From positions 1,735,001 to 1,799,000 of the forward strand of contig NZ_CP161920.1 of the NCBI RefSeq assembly GCF_040819555.1: 64,000 nucleotides of DNA, written 5' to 3'. How positions within the stretch are numbered: the stretch's first letter is position 1; every line of letters starts with the position of its first letter. Of the stretch, positions 60,359-64,000 are shown one piece after another. Under the pieces are notes generated by a model. The model saw only the letters and a program-made list of their open reading frames with translations, was not told where the DNA came from and did no database searches. Source of the stretch: Nitratireductor sp. GISD-1A_MAKvit (lineage in GTDB: Bacteria; Pseudomonadota; Alphaproteobacteria; Rhizobiales; Rhizobiaceae). Made by a program: the position numbers and the translations under genes.

Positions 60359-61858
60359 ATGATTCCGACCAAGATTTTACGCGCGGTGCGCGTGGCACCG
60401 GTGGCCGCCCTGATGGGTTTTTCCGGTCTCGCCGTCATGCCGGCGGTAACCGCCCAGCATGCACAGGCGCAGGGGCCGGCATCGGTTGCCGATCTGGCCG
60501 AGCGACTTGCCGGAGCGGTGGTGAACATTTCCACCTCCCGTTCGGCCGATGGTCCCTCGTCGGGGCGCGTGCCTCTCCCCAAACTTCCCGAGGGTTCTCC
60601 CCTGCAGGAGTTTTTCGACGACTTTTTCGATGATGAGCCGGAAGCGGAACGTGGTCCGCGCCAGGCGCAGTCGCTCGGATCGGGTTTCGTGATCGATGCG
60701 GATGAAGGCATCGTCGTGACCAACAACCACGTGATTTCGGGTGCTGACGAGATCGTTGTCAACTTCACCGACGGCGGAAAGCTCGATGCGGAACTGCTCG
60801 GGGTCGACACCAAGACGGACCTGGCCGTGCTCAAGGTGGATGCGAGCCAGCGGGACCTGCAGGAAGTGCCGTTTGGCGATTCCGACAGGATGCGCATCGG
60901 TGACTGGGTGATGGCCATCGGCAACCCGTTCGGGCTCGGCGGCACAGTGACTGTGGGCATTGTTTCGGCCCGCAACCGCGAGATCGGTTCAGGGCCCTAT
61001 GACGATTTCATTCAGACCGATGCAGCGATCAACCGGGGCAATTCCGGGGGGCCTCTTTTCAACATGGATGGAGAGGTGATCGGCATCAACACCGCCATCA
61101 TCTCACCGACGGGGGGCTCGATCGGCATCGGTTTTTCCATCCCCTCGGCGCTTGCCATCAAGGTGGTTGATCAGCTGCGCGAGTTTGGCGAAACCCGCCG
61201 CGGCTGGCTCGGTGTGCGCATTCAGGAAGTTACCGACGAAATTGCCGAAAGCCTTGGCATGGACAAGGCCATGGGCGCCATGGTGAGCGGCATCATTGAG
61301 GGCGGGCCGGTCGATGACGGCTCGATCCAGCCGGGCGATGTGATCGTGGAGTTTGACGGCAAGACGGTCACCAATGTTCGCGAGCTGCCGCGCATTGTCG
61401 CCGAGAGCGCCGTGGGCAAGGAAGTGGACGTCACGGTTGTTCGTCAGGGCGAGGAGCAGACCGTGCGCGTGACACTCGGTCGGCTCGAAGACAGTGAAAA
61501 GCTTGCTTCGGCAGAGATCCGGGACAGTGAAGCCAGCGACGATGGCGAAACGGTTTCTTCCGCAGTCGTTCTGGGAATGCACATGGCCGCGCTCGACGAT
61601 GCGTTGCGCGAGAAATTCGAGATTTCGGCAGACGTGAACGGCGTCGTCATCACCAAGGTCGACGAGGGATCTGCTGCCAGCGGGAAGGGTGTCAACGCCG
61701 GCGACGTTATCGTGGAGATTGCCCAGGCAACCGTTTCAACGCCCAAGGAGGCGCTGGACCGACTTGAAGAGCTGAAAGGGCAGGGGCGTCGCAACGCCCT
61801 TCTGATGCTCGCGGCAAAGAACGGTGAGTTACGCTTCGTGACGCTTCGGATGGACTGA
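60359..61858 (+). CDS. Periplasmic serine protease, DegP/Do family
   Basis: This 499-residue HtrA protease has a signal peptide (about 1-38, cleavage near AQAQG) and a chymotrypsin-like domain with the triad H124 (TNNHV), D154 (TKTDLAVLK) and S229 (GNSGGPLF). Two PDZ domains follow (about 275-370 and 415-495). It degrades or refolds damaged envelope proteins. ATG at 60359 with GGAGAAA upstream gives a normal signal peptide. It follows hflKC-DUF2065 after 165 bases and ends at a strong terminator. Confidence 0.93.
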   Translation: MIPTKILRAVRVAPVAALMGFSGLAVMPAVTAQHAQAQGPASVADLAERLAGAVVNISTSRSADGPSSGRVPLPKLPEGSPLQEFFDDFFDDEPEAERGPRQAQSLGSGFVIDADEGIVVTNNHVISGADEIVVNFTDGGKLDAELLGVDTKTDLAVLKVDASQRDLQEVPFGDSDRMRIGDWVMAIGNPFGLGGTVTVGIVSARNREIGSGPYDDFIQTDAAINRGNSGGPLFNMDGEVIGINTAIISPTGGSIGIGFSIPSALAIKVVDQLREFGETRRGWLGVRIQEVTDEIAESLGMDKAMGAMVSGIIEGGPVDDGSIQPGDVIVEFDGKTVTNVRELPRIVAESAVGKEVDVTVVRQGEEQTVRVTLGRLEDSEKLASAEIRDSEASDDGETVSSAVVLGMHMAALDDALREKFEISADVNGVVITKVDEGSAASGKGVNAGDVIVEIAQATVSTPKEALDRLEELKGQGRRNALLMLAAKNGELRFVTLRMD

Positions 61859-61884
61859 CGTTCATCCCGCCGGAAGGAACAGGC

Positions 61885-61915
61885 AAGCCCGCAGCTCCCG
61901 GCTGCGGGCTTTTCT
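61885..61915 (+). terminator. Rho-independent terminator after the DegP-type gene
   Basis: A 10-base perfect stem, AAGCCCGCAG / CTGCGGGCTT, with a 7-base loop is followed by TTCTATT. It sits between the protease stop and the convergent acetyltransferase stop and overlaps the latter by 2 bases. Confidence 0.85.
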
Positions 61916-62477
61916 ATTGGTGCCGTGACTGCCAGTCGGCTCTGGAGAGCCGGTAAAGCACATGGTGTTTCAGCCCGGCTTGGCTGTCTGGAACCGACGG
62001 ATGATCGAAATCCCCATCCCGGTCCCGCGTCATGCCGATGCGGCGCATGACGGCGATCGATCGGTCATTTTCCGCCACCGCGAAAGAGACGATTTCCTCA
62101 AGGTTCAGGGTTTCGAAGCCAAACTCGAGCCAGGCGTCTGCTGCCTCCGTGACGTAGCCCTTGCCCCAAAACTCCGGTGCGAGCCTCCAGCCGATCTCAA
62201 TCGCGCCATCGGGCAGGTTGGCAAGCCCCGTGACCCGGTGCAAGCCGACGAAGCCGATGAGCTCGCCCGTCTCCTTCACTTCCGCGGCGGCGAAGCCGAA
62301 GCCGTTTCGTGTGATGCCATCGCGGATGAAATCCATCAATTTGTCCGCTTCCTCGCGGTTGCGGCGAAAGGGGAAGAACTCCATGACCGTGTCATCGGAA
62401 TTGATGCGATGGAATAGCGAACGGTCTTCGTCGCGCCAGTTGCGAAGCAGAAGACGCGCGGTTTCGATGATCGTCAT
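61914..62477 (-). CDS. GNAT family N-acetyltransferase (RimJ/RimL-like)
   Basis: This 187-residue protein has the Acetyltransf_3 layout: an N-terminal ETARLLLRNWRDED, then TGELIGFVGLHRV, EIGWRLAPEFWGKGYVTEAADAWLEFGFE (acetyl-CoA loop region) and NDRSIAVMRRIGMTRD. The group acetylates protein N-termini or small amines; the substrate is unknown. Its start overlaps the serB stop as ATGA, so the two are coupled. Confidence 0.88.
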   Translation of the reverse strand: MTIIETARLLLRNWRDEDRSLFHRINSDDTVMEFFPFRRNREEADKLMDFIRDGITRNGFGFAAAEVKETGELIGFVGLHRVTGLANLPDGAIEIGWRLAPEFWGKGYVTEAADAWLEFGFETLNLEEIVSFAVAENDRSIAVMRRIGMTRDRDGDFDHPSVPDSQAGLKHHVLYRLSRADWQSRHQ

Positions 62478-63361
62478 GATACGAACTCCGTCTCCCGATA
62501 CCCCTGAAGAAAGAGAAGAGCGGTCAGGTCACCATGGTCGATGCGGACACGCGCCTGCTCGGCGACGGCCGGTTTGGCATGCAGCGCGACACCAAGCCCC
62601 GCAAGCTCCAGCATATCGAGATCATTTGCCCCGTCGCCGACGGCAAGAACATCCTGATGCGTGATCCCATGCTCCTGAGCAAAACGATCGAGTGCGACGG
62701 CTTTGGCAGCACGGCCGAGAATGGGTTTCTCCACCTGTCCGGTGAGTTTTCCATCCGTCTCCAGCAGGCGATTGGCCTGTTGGGTCTGGAAGCCCAGCAT
62801 CTGTGCGACGGGGACGGTGAACTGGACGAAGCCGCCTGAAACAAGGGCTGTAAAGGCGCCGGCTGCATTCATGGTTGCCACCAGGCTGCGCCCGCCCGAG
62901 GCGAGGGTTATGCGTTTCTCGATTACACTGCCAATGATGTCGAGCGGCAGTCCCTCCAGCAGGGCGACCCGCTCTTCCAGCGCAGGCTCAAAGGCGATTT
63001 CGCCATTCATTGCGCGCTGGGTGATGGCGGCGACGGCGTCTTTCAATCCGAGTTCGGCGGCCAGCTCATCGATGCATTCCTGGTCAATCATCGTGGAATC
63101 CATGTCCGCGATCAGCATCTTCTTGCGTCGATTGCCTGCTTCCTGCACGGCAAGATCGATTGGAAGTCCGGCAAGTGCACCCCGAAGAGCATCCTCTGCT
63201 TCGCGCGGATCGATCTCTCCTGGCAGGGCAATGTCGCAGGCCACGTCTTTACCGAGCCAGTCGATCTGGCTTGCATCCACGGCGTTCATGGCCATAGTCG
63301 CAACCGCTGGCGTGAGGGCGCGCTTTGCTGGATGCGAGACGAGGGTAGCGACAAGGGACAT
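62474..63361 (-). CDS. serB: Phosphoserine phosphatase SerB
   Basis: This 295-residue HAD phosphatase performs the last step of serine synthesis. The nucleophile motif is D86-M-D88-S-T (LIADMDSTMIDQECIDEL); the second and third motifs are seen in FTALVSGGF and AVGDGANDLDMLELAGLGVALHAKP. Residues 1-80 form the ACT-like N-terminal domain. ATG at 63361 is 30 bases from the divergent miaA start. Confidence 0.93.
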   Translation of the reverse strand: MSLVATLVSHPAKRALTPAVATMAMNAVDASQIDWLGKDVACDIALPGEIDPREAEDALRGALAGLPIDLAVQEAGNRRKKMLIADMDSTMIDQECIDELAAELGLKDAVAAITQRAMNGEIAFEPALEERVALLEGLPLDIIGSVIEKRITLASGGRSLVATMNAAGAFTALVSGGFVQFTVPVAQMLGFQTQQANRLLETDGKLTGQVEKPILGRAAKAVALDRFAQEHGITHQDVLAVGDGANDLDMLELAGLGVALHAKPAVAEQARVRIDHGDLTALLFLQGYRETEFVS

Positions 63362-63391
63362 GGGCGTTTTCCGAGATGATGAGCGGCGGGC

Positions 63392-64000
63392 ATGTTGAAT
63401 GATGCGATTTTGATAGCGGGGCCGACGGCAAGCGGCAAGTCTGCACTGGCGGTAGACATTGCCCGGAAAACCGGCGGGGTTGTCATCAATGCGGACTCGA
63501 TGCAGGTCTATGATGTTCTCTCGGTTCTCTCGGCCCGGCCCGGCCCGGACGATCTGAACAGGGTGCCGCATGCGCTCTACGGACATGTGCCGCCCTCCGT
63601 CGCCTATTCGACAGGCGCTTGGCTTGCCGATGTCGCGCAGCTTTGCACCAGTGGCTTCCTGCAGGAACGGCGCCCCATATTCGTGGGCGGGACGGGGCTT
63701 TATTTTCGCGCTCTTCTGGAAGGTATTGCAAAAACACCGGCGGTTCCTCCCAAGCTGCGCAGGCGCTGGCGCGAGCGGCTTGTCGCCGAAGGGCCCGAGG
63801 CATTGCATCGAATTCTCCAGGAGCGGGACCCGGAGGCGGCTGCCTCTATCGGCCAGACCGACGGACAGCGCATCACGCGTGCACTGGAGGTGCACGAGGC
63901 CAGTGGCCGACCACTGAGCGAATGGCAAAAGGAAAACACACCTCCACTCGTATCCAGCGCAACGAGTGTCAAAGTGGTTCTGGAGCCCGACCGGTCATTC
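63392..64000 (+). CDS. miaA: tRNA dimethylallyltransferase MiaA (N-terminal part, cut by window edge)
   Basis: This enzyme prenylates A37 of tRNAs that read codons starting with U. The P-loop GPTASGKS lies at residues 10-17, followed by VINADSMQVYDVLSVLSARP with its general-base aspartate and FVGGTGLYFRALLEGI. 203 codons are present and the frame is open to the window end; about a third of the protein is missing. ATG at 63392 is supported by homology; no strong ribosome site is seen. Confidence 0.92.
   Translation, partial: MLNDAILIAGPTASGKSALAVDIARKTGGVVINADSMQVYDVLSVLSARPGPDDLNRVPHALYGHVPPSVAYSTGAWLADVAQLCTSGFLQERRPIFVGGTGLYFRALLEGIAKTPAVPPKLRRRWRERLVAEGPEALHRILQERDPEAAASIGQTDGQRITRALEVHEASGRPLSEWQKENTPPLVSSATSVKVVLEPDRSF

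Overview
The window is ordinary chromosome from an alphaproteobacterium, most likely order Rhizobiales (Hyphomicrobiales), Phyllobacteriaceae-like; the family placement is a guess. The evidence is the full dcw cluster in rhizobial order running on into lpxC, bamD, recN and ligA; a circularly permuted two-piece tmRNA whose tag reads ANDNYAEARLAA; an alpha-type SspB next to DUF4169 and ribbon-helix-helix genes; DUF1127 and DUF2853 proteins; and high GC throughout. I see no prophage, insertion sequence, CRISPR array, tRNA or rRNA.

Layout. 1-5083: a 5-oxoprolinase-like gene cut by the window edge, divergent from a TRAP transporter (dctPQM) followed by a MarR/winged-helix regulator, with a strong palindrome between the divergent genes. 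5214-7892: a small lipoprotein, a TerB/DnaJ protein, an AmpD-like amidase and a lytic transglycosylase. 7972-8411: RNase P RNA. 8487-9596: a cystathionine gamma-synthase/lyase-type enzyme. 9742-34982: the division and wall block mraZ-rsmH-ftsL-ftsI-murE-murF-mraY-murD-ftsW-murG-murC-murB-ddl-ftsQ-ftsA-ftsZ, then lpxC, bamD, recN and ligA. Many of its genes overlap by 4 bases; four MraZ boxes lie upstream, and a strong terminator and a new promoter separate ftsZ from lpxC. 35076-48318: azlCD, aminopeptidase P, a DUF1127 protein, prmA, sco1 with a small membrane protein, an orphan gene, a PcrA/UvrD helicase, a MerR regulator, a ClC channel, a thioesterase and an FAD-linked oxidase. 48393-56409: a giant AsmA protein, an RHH/DUF4169/SspB group, a TetR regulator divergent from a Bcr-type efflux pump, tmRNA and DUF2853. 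56523-64000: thyA-folA-hflK-hflC-DUF2065-degP, then GNAT and serB divergent from miaA.

The most unusual feature is that eight genes (dctP, mraY, murC, bamD, sco1, an AsmA gene, a Bcr-type MFS gene and hflK) are each broken by exactly one extra G or C. In all eight the extra base lies in a G or C run forming part of a GGCC core. Several of these genes are essential, so I read the pattern as a systematic sequence error, perhaps caused by base modification at GGCC, and not as gene decay. I annotate each as one gene and give the corrected length.

I did not find a clearly new system. The best candidates for new biology are a probable 5-oxoproline uptake and degradation locus with its own operator and regulator, and the uncharacterised gene at 40651-41118 behind a 557-base gap.
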